Origin: Larix kaempferi
Taxonomy: Eukaryota > Streptophyta > Pinopsida > Pinales > Pinaceae
Length of the DNA: 64,000 nucleotides
Reading direction: 5' to 3'
NCBI GenBank assembly: GCA_027924585.1
Contig: BSBM01001448.1
Location: forward strand, 930,001 to 994,000
Shown: positions 1 to 10,795 of the stretch, piece after piece
How positions within the stretch are numbered: the first letter of the stretch is position 1
Layout of the letters: each line of letters opens with the position of its first letter
Translations under genes and position numbers: made by a program
The notes under the pieces: generated by a model
What the model saw: the letters and a program-made list of their open reading frames with translations, nothing else
What the model was told of the DNA's origin: nothing
Database searches by the model: none

Positions 1-1
1 T

Positions 2-958
2 GAGGATTATCCAAGTGGAGAGATTAGTAGAGATAGTTTGGAACATTCTCATAATGATTTCAACAGCCTTAATAACAGTTTGAATGCAAATCCTTTTGAA
101 GATCAATCTCTAGTTCAACAAACTTTTGAAAATCAGTGTTGTGTTAAAGATTAGTTTTGTATTGAAGGAAAAGATGAACCTTTAGCATTATCATTCAAAA
201 TTTCTCAGAATACTCCTTGCTATGATGAAGAGATTGGGGTTCCAAGACAAGAATTCTGTGATGAATTAGACTCTATCCCTTTTGGTTTTGATATTAAATT
301 TGATGAAGGCCAGGTTGTTCAAAAATTTTCAGAAGTTGCTTACATTCATGGTTATGATAAATCTGCTGTTCAAAATCATTATGAAGATGGTCTAATTTTT
401 AATAAATATGATGATGAAATTGAAAAGAAAGACCCAGAAATCTGTGAGGAGTGTGATATGTTACAATCTGATCAGCAGATTCAAGAATGCATTCAGTCTA
501 TTATCCTTGAACAGAAAAAGCCAATGCCTAATAGTCATTCATTTGAAGACAGTGTGGAAAAGGAGGTTCAAAGTGTTGGCATTGTTGATGATACTATTCA
601 AAAATTTACAGAGCAAATTCAGGCTGATCCTGATGTCTTTTATCGCCAATGCCTGATTGATATTCATGGAACAAAACATTTTTATGGACAACTTGACTTT
701 TTCGTAGAGCAGGAAGAGGTAGCTTATGGAAGTTCTTATGATCCAATAGCAGATTATTTAGAGTCAATACCAGGTTATAAATCTGTTATTTCAGAGACAC
801 TATTTGATGAAAGTGGGTATAAGTTGTTAAATCTCTGCTCTTCATGTTTTCCAATATTTCTGATTATATATATATTTGGAGTTGGAAACAAGTTTTGGTG
901 GGTTGATCAAATTTTTTCTTGGTTACATTGGAAATGGGATTTCGATTTGATTCAGTAG
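2..958 (+). pseudogene. C-terminal part of an acidic retroelement-type ORF, truncated by the window edge
   Basis: One reading frame runs from base 2 to the stop at 956-958 and is broken only by a TAG at 152-154, so about 318 codons are visible and the start lies outside the window. The protein is rich in Asp, Glu and Gln, with many phenylalanines. It ends in a hydrophobic, aromatic stretch (FLIIYIFGVG, then repeated Trp and Lys-Trp-Asp motifs) that could be a membrane anchor. I do not recognise a catalytic domain. The position just before LTR-like sequence suggests the last ORF of a Gypsy-type retrotransposon, possibly an extra or envelope-like product, but that is inference. It could also be the acidic tail of a gag-pol polyprotein. 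Confidence 0.4.
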
Positions 959-1146
959 ATGGAAGGTTCCTCAGAGAAAGAGATTTGATTTTCATTGTAT
1001 ATATCAGTGTGTGAAGGATTGAATAAATACTCCATAGCCCAATGGAAGTTTTTCAGACAAGTAGATAAGGTAGCAGACAGAAGGCACTGGTCTACAAGTT
1101 CTTGAAGCCTCACAGGGAGGACTTCATCCCGCAGTTGGAGCCAGAT

Positions 1147-1741
1147 GTTAAGTCATGAATTTGTTTCCTTTAATTTTATATTTTGATTGTGATTTTATCT
1201 TTAGTTTGCTCATATGCTTAAATTTTCTCATTTGCTTACTTTAGGAATTTTTGGTTTTAATTGAAATTTGGATTTTTTAATTAGATTTGTTTTATTAAGT
1301 TTGTTTTCTTAGCTCTTGAAGGGTGTTAAAGGTCATATTATTGAATAATGGACTCACAAATCATATTAAAGCAGACCCATCATTCAAACATCACATAAAC
1401 TTCATGCAAAATGGAAAAAAGTTGTAAAATAGGGCCAAAATTGAGTTTAAATTATTCTTGTAGCGCAACTGCCAAAAATTAACAAAGGCGCGCTACAAGA
1501 AAATCGTTTTTTGCCAGAATGGTCATTTTTCAGTCCGATTTTTTGGGGATTTCGCTGGGAAAGTGTTAAATAAATCATTGGTCATGTTTGATATGTGCTT
1601 TGCCAAGTTTTTTTTTATGTAAACAGGCATCGGTCTCAAGTGAGGGAGATTCCGGCAACTGTCTGGCAACTGTATGCCGATTTATGGCAAAATCGTGATA
1701 GACCGTGGAATGGGGCGTGATTTTCGGCAGGAGATTCTAAA
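1147..1741 (+). repeat. AT-rich LTR-like sequence upstream of the CSI1 fragment
   Basis: No coding potential is visible. The stretch begins just after the acidic ORF and a short purine-rich run, is AT-rich, and reads like the U3 part of a conifer-type Gypsy LTR whose other part may be 4130-4940. No second LTR copy is in the window, so the assignment rests on position and texture only. Confidence 0.3.
1457..1499. repeat. Perfect 10-bp inverted repeat (hairpin)
   Basis: The arm cttgtagcgc at 1457-1466 is exactly complementary to gcgctacaag at 1490-1499, with a 23-base spacer. It lies in non-coding LTR-like DNA and no function can be assigned. Confidence 0.6.
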
Positions 1742-2400
1742 TCTGAAGGTTACGAAGTTGGTGAACACTGAGGTGGAGAAATCTGCCAAAAATCTATTGC
1801 CGTTACAGAAGTAGTTGGTGCATTAAAGGCTGGAATAGAACCAGCGCAGGAGGCAGCTCTTGATGCATTATGCTTGTTAAAGAATTCGTGGCCATCTATT
1901 CCTGCTGAATCCGGCAAAGAACAAGCCATGGTTGCAGCGGAAGCTATTCCTGTATTACAGCTATTAATACGTACTGGTCCACCTCATTTCCAGGAAAACG
2001 CTGACAGTTTGTTAAAATGTTTACCTGGAAGCTTGACAGTAACAATAAAATGTGGTAATAACTTGAAGCAGTCTATGGGAAGCACCAATGCATTCTGTAA
2101 ATTGACATTTGGTAATGGTCCTCCAAGGCTAACAAAAGTAGTAAGTCATAGCACATCTCCAGAATGGAAACAGGGTTTTGCATGGGCCTTTGACATGCCT
2201 CCTAAGTGTCAGAAACTGCACATTTCTTGCAAGAGCAAGAACACCTTTGGAAAGGGTTCTTTGGGGAAAGTTACCATTCAGATTGACAAAGTGGTAATGC
2301 TTGGAATAATCAGTGGCCAGTATACTCTTGTTCCTGATGCTAACCAAGATGGTACTTCTTGAACATTTGAAACATAATTTCAATGGTCTAACAGGTGATT
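1742..2400 (+). pseudogene. CSI1: CSI1 (cellulose synthase-interactive) C-terminal fragment with C2 domain
   Basis: CSI1/POM2-type proteins link cellulose synthase complexes to cortical microtubules; they consist of armadillo repeats followed by a C-terminal C2 domain. This piece covers the last helical repeat (residues like EPAQEAALDALCLLKNSW) and the C2 domain (LTVTIKCGNNLK, STNAFCKLTFGNGPP, STSPEWKQGFAWAFD, GSLGKVTIQIDKVV). The best long frame is 1874-2362, but homology extends on both sides. Upstream, residues like LVNTEVEKSAKNLLP lie in another frame, so there is an indel near 1800-1812. Downstream, recognisable FQWSNR-like residues follow stop codons at 2360 and about 2372. None of the upstream armadillo repeats is present. 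It is therefore a truncated, frameshifted pseudogene fragment. Family assignment is confident; the route by which it got here is not known. Confidence 0.8.
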
Positions 2401-2960
2401 GTAATAGCATGCCATAGCAGGGAGGATGACTGACAGTGCTTTATGTTCTTGGACATTATTGGTATTGAACGAGTTCAGTTTTGTCTAGCAGTAGCAATGC
2501 TGCTTTTGAGATGATAATGTTTTAAGGTTGCAGTATCATCCCATCTTATTAATAGCCTTGCATGAAGATGCCATGAGTGATAAATTCAAGGGAATTATTT
2601 CTGTACAAAGTCTTTGGAATGATCTGCGCTCGGCAAAGCAAGCCGTTGTTAGTCTCAAATCTCATGAAGGAATTTACTATTTCAATTTTAAACAAGCATA
2701 TTCTTAGATCTGTTTTCCCCCATTTATGCGGGTGTCCAGGCTATTTAACAGCTTATATGGTGATTTATTACAAAGAAACCTTGTTAAAGACCAGCACTAG
2801 TAAGAAGGGACAGGCCTAATTCTATTTCAGGATTCAAAGAACGGGATTTCAATTGAGAAGAACAGCTATATATTAAAAGGTTTGCCATAGTTTAATGCCA
2901 TTGGCTGTGAAGACTACAGCACTAAATCACAGGTAGAAATGAAGACATGTTTATAGAAAG
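2401..2960. other. Gene-free stretch between the two host-gene fragments
   Basis: It contains only short open frames, none recognised. It could be former 3' UTR or intron of the CSI1-like copy. A short frame at about 2568-2705 reads smoothly but matches nothing I know. Confidence 0.4.
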
Positions 2961-2969
2961 CTCCTTAAA

Positions 2970-3945
2970 AAATTGCAGAAGAGGCTTCAAGCACAGCAGG
3001 AATTGGTGTTTCCTTGTCCAACAATGACAAGAATAAAAATCTGTTATTTTATAATAATGACCGGTTTCCATCATCATGTACTGACAATATTCATATACAA
3101 AGGAAAGCATTTAAGAAGGGAACATCTTCCACCAACATGGACCGAGATTCAAGTTCATTGGCCTGCATTGCATGTGGAGTTTTGGGCTTTGCGACCATGG
3201 TTGTAGTACAACCTTGTCAGGAAGCAGCTAGGAAACTCTTGCTTTCTTACAGTAAACTTGACCAGAAATATTTGGAGACTTTTGGCACAGGGAGTGTCAG
3301 CTATGATGTTGCTTGTGGTGGAATTACAGCTACATAATCACAATCACCAATTTTAGATGAAAAGATGGGTATGGACATTGAAAATGTACAACTTAATAAC
3401 CATGGAGCTGCATTAGCATCTACTGCAAAAATAATGGCATATACCAATTTGTCAGATGAGGAAGGCCACAAACACAATCTTGTAGATTTTCCAAATTTTT
3501 CCATCATGAAAAACAATTTGGCTACAGACCTCTGCATGAATAATTCATCAAATAATGACATCATAGCAATTGAGAGCTAAAGAAAACAATGCAGTGGTTT
3601 GTTCAACGAATGCATTTGTGACTTGTGAGGATAATGCTTGTGAAGGACATTCAAAGTACTTGTCTTCTGCTATTTGTCTAGAGAATTCACTTGTTGCATA
3701 CAATAAAAAAAAAAACACACATGCTTATGGAGTTGTTGCTGAGAATATTAATTCAGTAGATATTGGGCATTCTGAATCAAAGAATTGGAAAGAATCCCCA
3801 AATTTATCAACTTTGAATGATGCAAGCATGCCAAATTCATTCTCTATCTGCAGTGCTTCAGGAATGCCTCAAGTTTCATCTCTAGATCTTCTGACAGTAA
3901 TTTATAGAAACATCCAGTTGACAGTGAAATGCAAAGATTATTGAG
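2970..3945 (+). pseudogene. ELF6/REF6-like JmjC histone demethylase fragment (middle region)
   Basis: ELF6 and REF6 are plant H3K27 demethylases with JmjN, JmjC and C-terminal zinc fingers. The diagnostic stretch here is SSLACIACGVLGFATMVVVQ followed by PCQEAARKLL, which matches the conserved cysteine-containing block located between the JmjC domain and the zinc fingers of this family. The same frame continues past a TAA at 3335-3337 to about 3580, then shifts at about 3570 to a low-complexity Ser/Asn-rich region ending near 3942. The JmjC catalytic core and the zinc fingers are absent. The piece is a broken exon-like fragment and is not expected to make a functional protein. Confidence 0.6.
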
Positions 3946-4129
3946 AATTCTGCTCTGTTTTTCCTGTTTTGGGTTACTGAAGTCAAATGCAGACCACGAG
4001 CTGATGGAAAGGAAATTTTGAAAAAAAAAAGATACCCATCTACAAAAACCTCTCTCAGTTTTGCAACAGCTGTCAAGGTTTGAAATATTCAGTTTAATCT
4101 TTGCAGCCTATTTTTCAGGGATTTTAAAA

Positions 4130-4940
4130 ATTTAATATTTTCCTATTTTAGTGTTCATTTTCCGGGGCAGATTCTGATTGATTGGAGATGAATTTTTAGA
4201 AACCAAGAGAGGTTTTTGTCCATCATGGACCCATTTACAAAAACCTCTCTCATTCTTTACACAGGTTTCACCAATTGAGAGATATGGAAGCTTCTTTGAC
4301 ACCTATTTTCTAAAAATTCACCATATTTGCCAGGAATCCGATTTGCTATTTTTAGTCAATTAGTTGAGTTAGTTAGTTAATGTAACTGCTGGGTAGTTAC
4401 AGTTTCGACCTAATGAAGGGAAAATAGAACCAATTCTTTGGAATGATAAAAGGGGGACAAAGGGACTGAAGAGGGGTTCGATTTTTGGGAGTTTTCAGGA
4501 GGTCTTGAGATTGCTATTATCTTCAGACTTGTTCAGAGCTAAGTATTATGACTCTTGTAAGCATTTGCTGATGAAATTATGAGATATATATGACCTTTAT
4601 CCTTCAGTTTTACATGTTGGCTTCATTTTTCAGCTTATTTAGTTGCTTAATAGATATATTCATTGCTGGTTTATGTGTATTTACTGGTGATGCTTGTCTT
4701 TTATGAAGGAACCTCAACATTGTATTTCTGTTTGATCTTGTTGGATATATCATGCATCTTTATTATCTTTTGTTTATAATTTAGTTTTTATTCTGCTCAT
4801 GAATGTATTCCCTGATTGTTCCCAAAACTTTACAACCACAAAACCTTTCAAAAACCTAAAACCTACTTTATTTTACTGAGTTTTATTTGAGATTGTGTTG
4901 GCTTGTTTCTCTGCCCTTGGAAACAATTTCTGGCACAAAC
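4130..4940 (+). repeat. Conifer Gypsy-type LTR segment
   Basis: Non-coding sequence with a run of ttagttagttaatgtaactg near 4370, a purine-rich block gggggacaaaggga near 4452, and an AT-rich tail. From general knowledge this resembles the R/U5 part of common conifer Gypsy LTRs. It ends where homology to the Copia-1 LTR begins. No second copy is present here to prove it. Confidence 0.35.
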
Positions 4941-5533
4941 AGATACAAATGATCAAATAACAGGTTTTTAACTATCCAACCGAGAAATGAGTTGTGAACA
5001 TCCTTATATAACATTTGTAAGAATTCGATTTCCTTTGGAGGAATCTACAAGTGGCTAGTTAGATTGGACCTCAATCCCCCTAGGTTGAAAAATAGGCTCC
5101 TAAATCACCCCAAACTGGTATGAATTGTCCATGTGAACTTTGGGTGAGCATGGGAAGACATAAATTAGGCTGACACATGTGGTGGATAGGATTGGGTGGA
5201 AGTTATGTAGCCAAGGATAGGACAAAACAACCAAGAAAGGGCCAATATGTCCACATACAATGCATGGGCACCTTAATTCAAAGACAACTTCCTTAAAACA
5301 AGGAAAGAGGGCACCTTTTCTCAAGAGATGGTAATAAATGTTGGAGGTGGCCATTAATAGGGCTCCCAACAACTATATTTGACCATATTTTGGCCCAGAA
5401 GTGGTGGAATGGTAATAACTAGCCCCAACTAACTTCTAACAACCCGAGATTGTAATTATTAATCTATTTTTGCACCATTTAACCAACAAAGTGATGTATG
5501 AATAAGGTCCTAAGGTGTAATAATTTTATAGCA
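4941..5533 (-). repeat. Copia-1 3' LTR (outer end missing or replaced)
   Basis: It aligns by eye with 10201-10795 along its whole length with scattered substitutions, and its inner end tgctataaaa (minus sense) starts right after a G-run. Left of 4941 the similarity to the complete LTR at 10015 stops abruptly. Confidence 0.85.
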
Positions 5534-5541
5534 CCCCCCCA
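5534..5541 (-). promoter_or_regulatory. Copia-1 polypurine tract
   Basis: On the minus strand a run of seven G residues lies immediately upstream of the 3' LTR start, the position used for plus-strand priming. Confidence 0.65.
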
Positions 5542-5739
5542 TAAGCTAGACTTTGGTAGTCAAAACAAAATTAATTCCTTGACAACTAAGGCTCAAGTCA
5601 CCTTTTACAACATTTTTTTTTATTAGTCCATGTAACCAAGGTAAGAAGGAAAACCACATGGGAAATAAAAAATCCCCTCTAAAATGGAAATGAAACATAT
5701 ATGGAAAATGTACCAGTCTTCACCATGCATCACTCACCC

Positions 5740-7191
5740 CAAGGAGTGATCTAAGGTAAGTGAAGGTCTTCTCACTGAAACTCTTGGTGAAGATATCAAC
5801 AGTTTTCTCAGTAGAAGGGAAATTCTGCAATGCAATAATATGGTCTACACCAAACCTTGAATGTAGTGAATGTGGATCTCTATGTGATTGGTCCTCTGCC
5901 TTTATATTGGATCAATGGATATTTTGATTTTACTTTGATTATCACACCAAACTATTGTGGGTGAATCAAACACAAACCCAAACTCTCCAAGAATGCCTTG
6001 CAACCACACACATTGTGTAGCTGCATTCATTGCTCCCTTGTATTCGGCCTCAGCTGAAGATAAGGAGATGGTGTGGTGCTTCTTCTAGACCAGCAAATGG
6101 GACCACACTCAATCATAAACACATAACCAGAAGTAGAATTCCCAATCAGAACTATCTCCAACCCAATTAGAATTAGTAAAACCAACAAGTTCAAGTGATG
6201 AACCAACTGCATAGTGTATGCCAAACTGCTTGGTACCTTGCACATAATCCAGGATCCTTTTGGCATCCTTCCAATGGACCTCATGAGGCTCTTTCATTTT
6301 CCTTTCAACAACCTCAACAACATAAGACAAATCTGGTCAATAGTGTGTAAGATACAACAAGCTCCCAACTAGTTGTCTATACAATGAACTGTTAACCAAT
6401 GGTGAAGAACCCCAATCAATGAGCTTAACTCCTGAAAGGAATGATAATTTTTCAGCCTTACATTCAACCATTTTAAACTTCTGCAGCATATCTGAAGCAT
6501 ATATTGATTGAGAAATGGTGATCCCATCAATAATTTGATCAATCTCCAAACCTAGAAATTGTTTCAACAATCCTAGATTTGTCATGGCAAAATCATTGTG
6601 CAATGCATCTTTAACTGACCTTAGTTCTTTGGTACATATACCAATTATCAATAGATCATAAACATACAGTACAATAATCAAAATAATATCACTAACATGA
6701 TGCATGTAAACATTTGTATCAGACTTATATCACTCAAACATTTGTGATAGCAAAACATTGTCCATCTTGGCATACCAAGCTCTAGGAGCTTGCTTGAGAC
6801 CATAAAGAGAATTCTTCAACCTACAAACAAGTGTTGTATCTGCAATGAATCCTTCAATATTCTGAATACATATCTCCTCATAAATATCCCCATGAATAAA
6901 TTCACTCTTCACATCCATGTGATGAACCTCCCATCACTTGGAAGTTGTAATGGACAAAACTAGCTTGATTGAGTCCATCTTTGCCACAGGTGCAAAAATC
7001 TCTTTATAGTCCACTCCATGGACTTTAGAGAAGACTTTAGCCACCAAACTGGACTTATACTTCATATCAGAACAATTAGAGGCAATTTTGGTCCTATAAA
7101 CGCAGTTACATTGCACTAGTTTCCTCTTGGAAGGAAGAGGGACCAAATCCCAAGTTTCATTGTCATGGAGAGAGTTCATCTCTTCTTGCAT
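5740..7191 (-). pseudogene. Copia-1 reverse transcriptase and RNase H
   Basis: RT domain motifs in order: NETWDLVPLP near 7155, DYKEIFAPVAKMDS near 7005, [11 protein letters not shown] near 6900, [13 protein letters not shown] near 6800, then the active-site block LYVYDLLI near 6655. In the Copia family the last motif is YVDD, so one catalytic aspartate is replaced by Tyr. The RNase H part runs from about 6330 to 5750, with an SSAEAEY-like motif near 6050 and the C-terminal NIFTKSFSEKTF-like tail near 5780. Stops occur at about 6934, 6730, 6337 and 6109 and in the RNase H. It is part of the polyprotein with the upstream integrase frame and is not functional. Confidence 0.85.
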
Positions 7192-8935
7192 GGTTGTTTT
7201 CCATATTGGATCTTTGATGGTTCTAAGTATGATTGAGGATTATATCCAACCATAAAGAAACCTTTCCCATGAATATCTGGATCACAAGAAGACAAGGCAT
7301 TGTGAAACTGTGATCTAATTTTCATAGGATCTTGAGGATCACCTGCAAGCTCACCGGCAACTTGTATGGTTTTATTATCCCACTTGGGCCTTGTAGGAGG
7401 GTCATGATCTGCATCCATATAATTATCTTCATCCTCCATATAAGTATCAGAAAAATCAGAGAAATAATAATCACTTACGTCCTCTTCATGCAGGGGGTTT
7501 GAGCATTCCCCATGACCTTGTTCTGCTGCATGCATGGGATCTTCTTCGAACTGAACACTCCTCTCAATGAAATTTTTATGAGATGATGGGTCAAATATCT
7601 TGTAGCCCTTTTCATATTCTATGTATCCAACCATTATGGACTCCTTGCTTTGAGGCTTGAAGGCCTTTCTCGTTTCTGGAGGTATTCTAGCCCATTCCCT
7701 TGAGCCAAACACCCTGAAATGAGACACATTTGGATTGTGTCCCATCCAAGCCTCAAATGGAGTCATGCATTCCAAGGATTTGTGTGGTGATATGTTTTGA
7801 ACATATGCAACATAATTTATGGATTCATCCCATGGTTTTGGAGACAAAGACATATCCTCCATCATGCATGTGGCCATCTCCTTCAATGCTCTATTCTTGT
7901 GCTCCTCAACACCATTTTGCTGGGGTGTGTAAGGAACAAAATGTTGCATTTGGATGTCATATTATTCACAGATCTGATGCAGGTCCTTATTCACATATTT
8001 CCTTCCATTATCAGTCCTTAATACCTTCATATTTCTCCCACTGAAATTTTCCACAGAAGCTTTGAAAACTTTGAAAGATTGGAAGACTTCAGATTTTTGC
8101 TTGAGAAAGGACAACCAACAATATCTTGAGAAGTCATCAATGAAAGTTAAGACATACTTTAAGTTTCCATAGGAGGATGTGGGAAGAGGACCTATCATAT
8201 CTAAATGGAATAAACCAAGAGGTTGATAAGCTCTTCTTTCCTTCCCCTTCTCATACTTGCGCTCTGCATGCTTCCCAACAATGAACCCTTTGCAAGCTCC
8301 TTTGGAAAATATGATTGTTGGAAGGCATTGAACCATGTATTCTTTGCTCAATGCTTGAATAAATATGTTGTTGAGGTGTCCAAACATCTCATGCCAAATA
8401 TTGTTGACTTCATTAGCATGTGAAAGAAGTGTGTTTGGAGAAGAGTACTCAAGAAAATGAGAGAATTTGTACATTCTAGAATCATGGTCTGCAACACCAA
8501 CTGCTACAACTTTGCCAGTAGAAATTTCTGAAATTTCTACATCATCTTGAGTGAAGATCACTCTCTTGGCCAAACCGGTGTGGGTCATTTGGTAAATAGA
8601 GAGTAAGTTTGTTTCAAGATATGGCACATACAGTACATTATTGAAGTACCCATTTTCTAGAGTGATTTTCCCAATGCCTCTAGATGGGATTTCTGAATCA
8701 TCTCCCATGAGAATGGAAGGACCGTTGTAAGGAGACAGAGTAGAGAATGAATCTCTTGCAGAATACATGTTCCTTGAGGCACCTGAATCTATGATGAAAT
8801 GATAATATTCTGAGGTACTAGCCATCAATGCATGGCACCTATCCTTGTCTTCAGAAACACCCTCCTTCTTCTTTGAACTTTCTAGAAGAGGAATGTTATT
8901 TTTTTGCAGGATATGGGTCATCATATCAATAGTTT
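7176..8935 (-). pseudogene. Copia-1 protease and integrase
   Basis: The protease active-site motif DSGAS is near 8785. The gag-pre-integrase region follows with NIWHEMFGHLN, the first half of the HHCC zinc site; the second half reads CKGF where CKGC is expected, so one zinc ligand is lost. The integrase core shows all three acidic positions: D in FHLDMIGP, D in RTDNGRKY and E in NGVEEHKNRAL. A TAA at 7962-7964 separates the second and third of these. The C-terminal part (HFRVFGSREWARIP and an acidic linker) runs to about 7176. Integrase inserts the cDNA copy; this one is broken. Confidence 0.85.
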
Positions 8936-9743
8936 TCTTCATGCATGCACTTTCAAGGTGCAAAACCTTTTGACAGTAAGTGCATTTGGTATTTTCTTTC
9001 TTCTTTCCCTTGTCTTTGACAGGATTTGAACCCCCATCAGAATATTTGGGCCTCTCCTTGTCTTTCTTCTTCTCTTGTGGTTTCGAACCCTTGGGATTTT
9101 GCTTGCCTCTAGATTGCTTCGAATCTCCAGCAGCAAGAAATTGGTCCTTTTGATTAATGGAACCCATTAGAACTAGCTTATCTTGCTCTTGAGTTAGAAT
9201 TTCCATGAAATTATCCAAAGATGGCATCTTCCAATTGCAAACTGTAAGTTTGGTGGAGTGAAATGTAGAGACAAAGATTGAATACTCAGGACCCAACTTC
9301 GAAATGATAGACATAACCAACTATTCTTCTTTCTTATCAATGCCACACTGTTTTATTTGCAAAACCAAGATTTTGAACTTGGTGAAGAAATCCTGGATGG
9401 ATTCGAAGTTGCTTGGACTCAGTGATATCAACTCATTTTCAAGTTGATGGCCCCTCATCTCATCAGTCTTCCCAAACAAAGACTCAAGCTTGAGCCATAC
9501 TTAATTTTGAGTAGTAAGGCTATCAATATGAAACATGAGGTCTCTTGAATTATTGAGACAAATCATGCCAAATGATTTATCCATTCCGTTGAAGAACTTG
9601 GACTTCTCTACTATAGAGTTTGGCTCAACCTCAGTCCCCATGGTGATTCTTAAGAGACCCTTGGATCTCAAATGGATAACCATTTAGGCCTTACACTCAA
9701 AATAATTGAATGGAGTGAGCAAATTTACATGAGATTGCTCCAT
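8936..9743 (-). pseudogene. Copia-1 gag (nucleocapsid)
   Basis: The likely start is the ATG at 9741-9743 (MEQSHVNLLTPFNYFE), about 260 bp inside the primer site. Stops occur soon after (near 9683, 9500 and 9320), each at positions normally Trp, Lys or Gln. The C-terminal part is Lys-rich and carries one zinc knuckle with CX2CX4HX4C spacing (CTYCQKVLHLESAC) near 8945-8986; the Gly usually found before the His is replaced. Gag packages the element RNA. Confidence 0.8.
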
Positions 9744-10002
9744 CTTATGTAGCTTGTGCACTTGGTGACAATGGTGCACTTTGAACCTGCAATGCAAACT
9801 CTCAACACTCGGGAGGGGATCTAAACTAACTAATTCGAACCCTTCTCGATAGAAGGCACATTCAGGAGAGCGCCACACCCTTGGTAGACTCCAAAGCATT
9901 TATCCAATGGCTTTAAGGAAATGGCCCCGGGCACTTCTGTGGTTTCTCCACTACTTCTGGTGCACTTCTAAACCAATCTTGGTTCGAATAGAAGCTCCAA
10001 GA

Positions 10003-10014
10003 GCTCTGATACCA
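10003..10014 (-). promoter_or_regulatory. Copia-1 primer-binding site (initiator tRNA-Met)
   Basis: The minus strand reads tggtatcagagc, the standard complement of the 3' end of plant initiator tRNA-Met, and it abuts the 5' LTR at 10015. Confidence 0.9.
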
Positions 10015-10795
10015 TGTGAAATATTAATCACAGTAGGATATAGTAGATAAATATTAACTCACAATAAAAAAATTTGGATTAGTATGCAAGAAATAGTGTA
10101 AAAATGAATTCTGGAAAACAAATGATAAAAAACCAGTCACAAATGATAAAAAACCAGTCACAAATGATAAAAAACCAGTAATATAAATGATAAAAAACCA
10201 GAGATACAAATGATCAAATAGCAGGTTTATTAAATGTCCAACCCATAAATGAGTTGTGAACATCCTTATATAAAATTTGTAATAACTTGATTGCCTTTGG
10301 AGGAAGCTATAAGTGGATAGCTTAGATTGGACCTCAATTCCCCCCAGGTTGACCAATAGGCTCCCAATCACCCGAAAATGGTACAAATTGTCCATGTAAA
10401 TGTTGGGTGAGCACGAGAAGACATAAAGGAGGCTCACACATGTGGTGGATAGGATTGAGTGGAATTTAGGTAGCCAAGGATAGGCCAAAACAACCAAGAA
10501 TGGGCCAAAATGTCCACATACAATGCATGGGTGCCTTAAGTCAAAGACAACTTCCTTAAAACAGGGAAACATGGTGCCTTTTATCAAGAGGTGGTAATAA
10601 ATGTTGGAGGTGGCCATTAATAGGGTGCCCAATAGCTATATTTGACCATATTTTGGCCCATAAGTGGTGGAATGGTCATAATTAGCCCCAACTAACTTCT
10701 AACAACCTGGAATTGTAATTATTAACCTATTTTGGACCATTTAATCAACAAAGTGATGTATGAATAAGGTCCTAAGGTGTAATAATGTTCTAACA
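10015..10795 (-). repeat. Copia-1 5' LTR (781 bp)
   Basis: It begins with TG and ends with CA on either strand (tgtgaaatat at 10015, ttctaaca at 10788-10795). It abuts the primer site and is a full-length relative of the solo LTR at 37502-38187. Confidence 0.88.
10120..10205. repeat. Short tandem repeat inside the Copia-1 5' LTR
   Basis: Four copies of a unit of about 21 bp containing aaatgataaaaaaccag are arrayed head to tail; the last is less regular. It is absent from the solo LTR of the same family, so it expanded in this copy. Confidence 0.85.

Larger units (their letters stand above)
4941..10795 (-). mobile_element. Copia-1: decayed Ty1/Copia LTR retrotransposon
   Basis: The body reads, on the minus strand, gag, protease, integrase, RT, RNase H, which is the Ty1/Copia order (integrase before RT). 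It is flanked by direct repeats of about 595 bp shared sequence (4941-5533 and 10201-10795). A primer-binding site complementary to initiator tRNA-Met is at 10003-10014 and a purine tract at 5534-5541. Several stop codons interrupt gag and pol and the RT active site is altered, so the copy is dead. The right LTR is complete (from 10015), but the left LTR lacks the corresponding outer 186 bp, and I found no target-site duplication around gtatg at 10796. A solo LTR of the same family lies at 37502-38187. Confidence 0.88.

Noticed and set aside
10054-10632. 192-codon minus-strand frame in the Copia-1 LTR
   Set aside because: It lies wholly inside an LTR and includes the 21-bp repeat; the other family LTRs do not keep it open.
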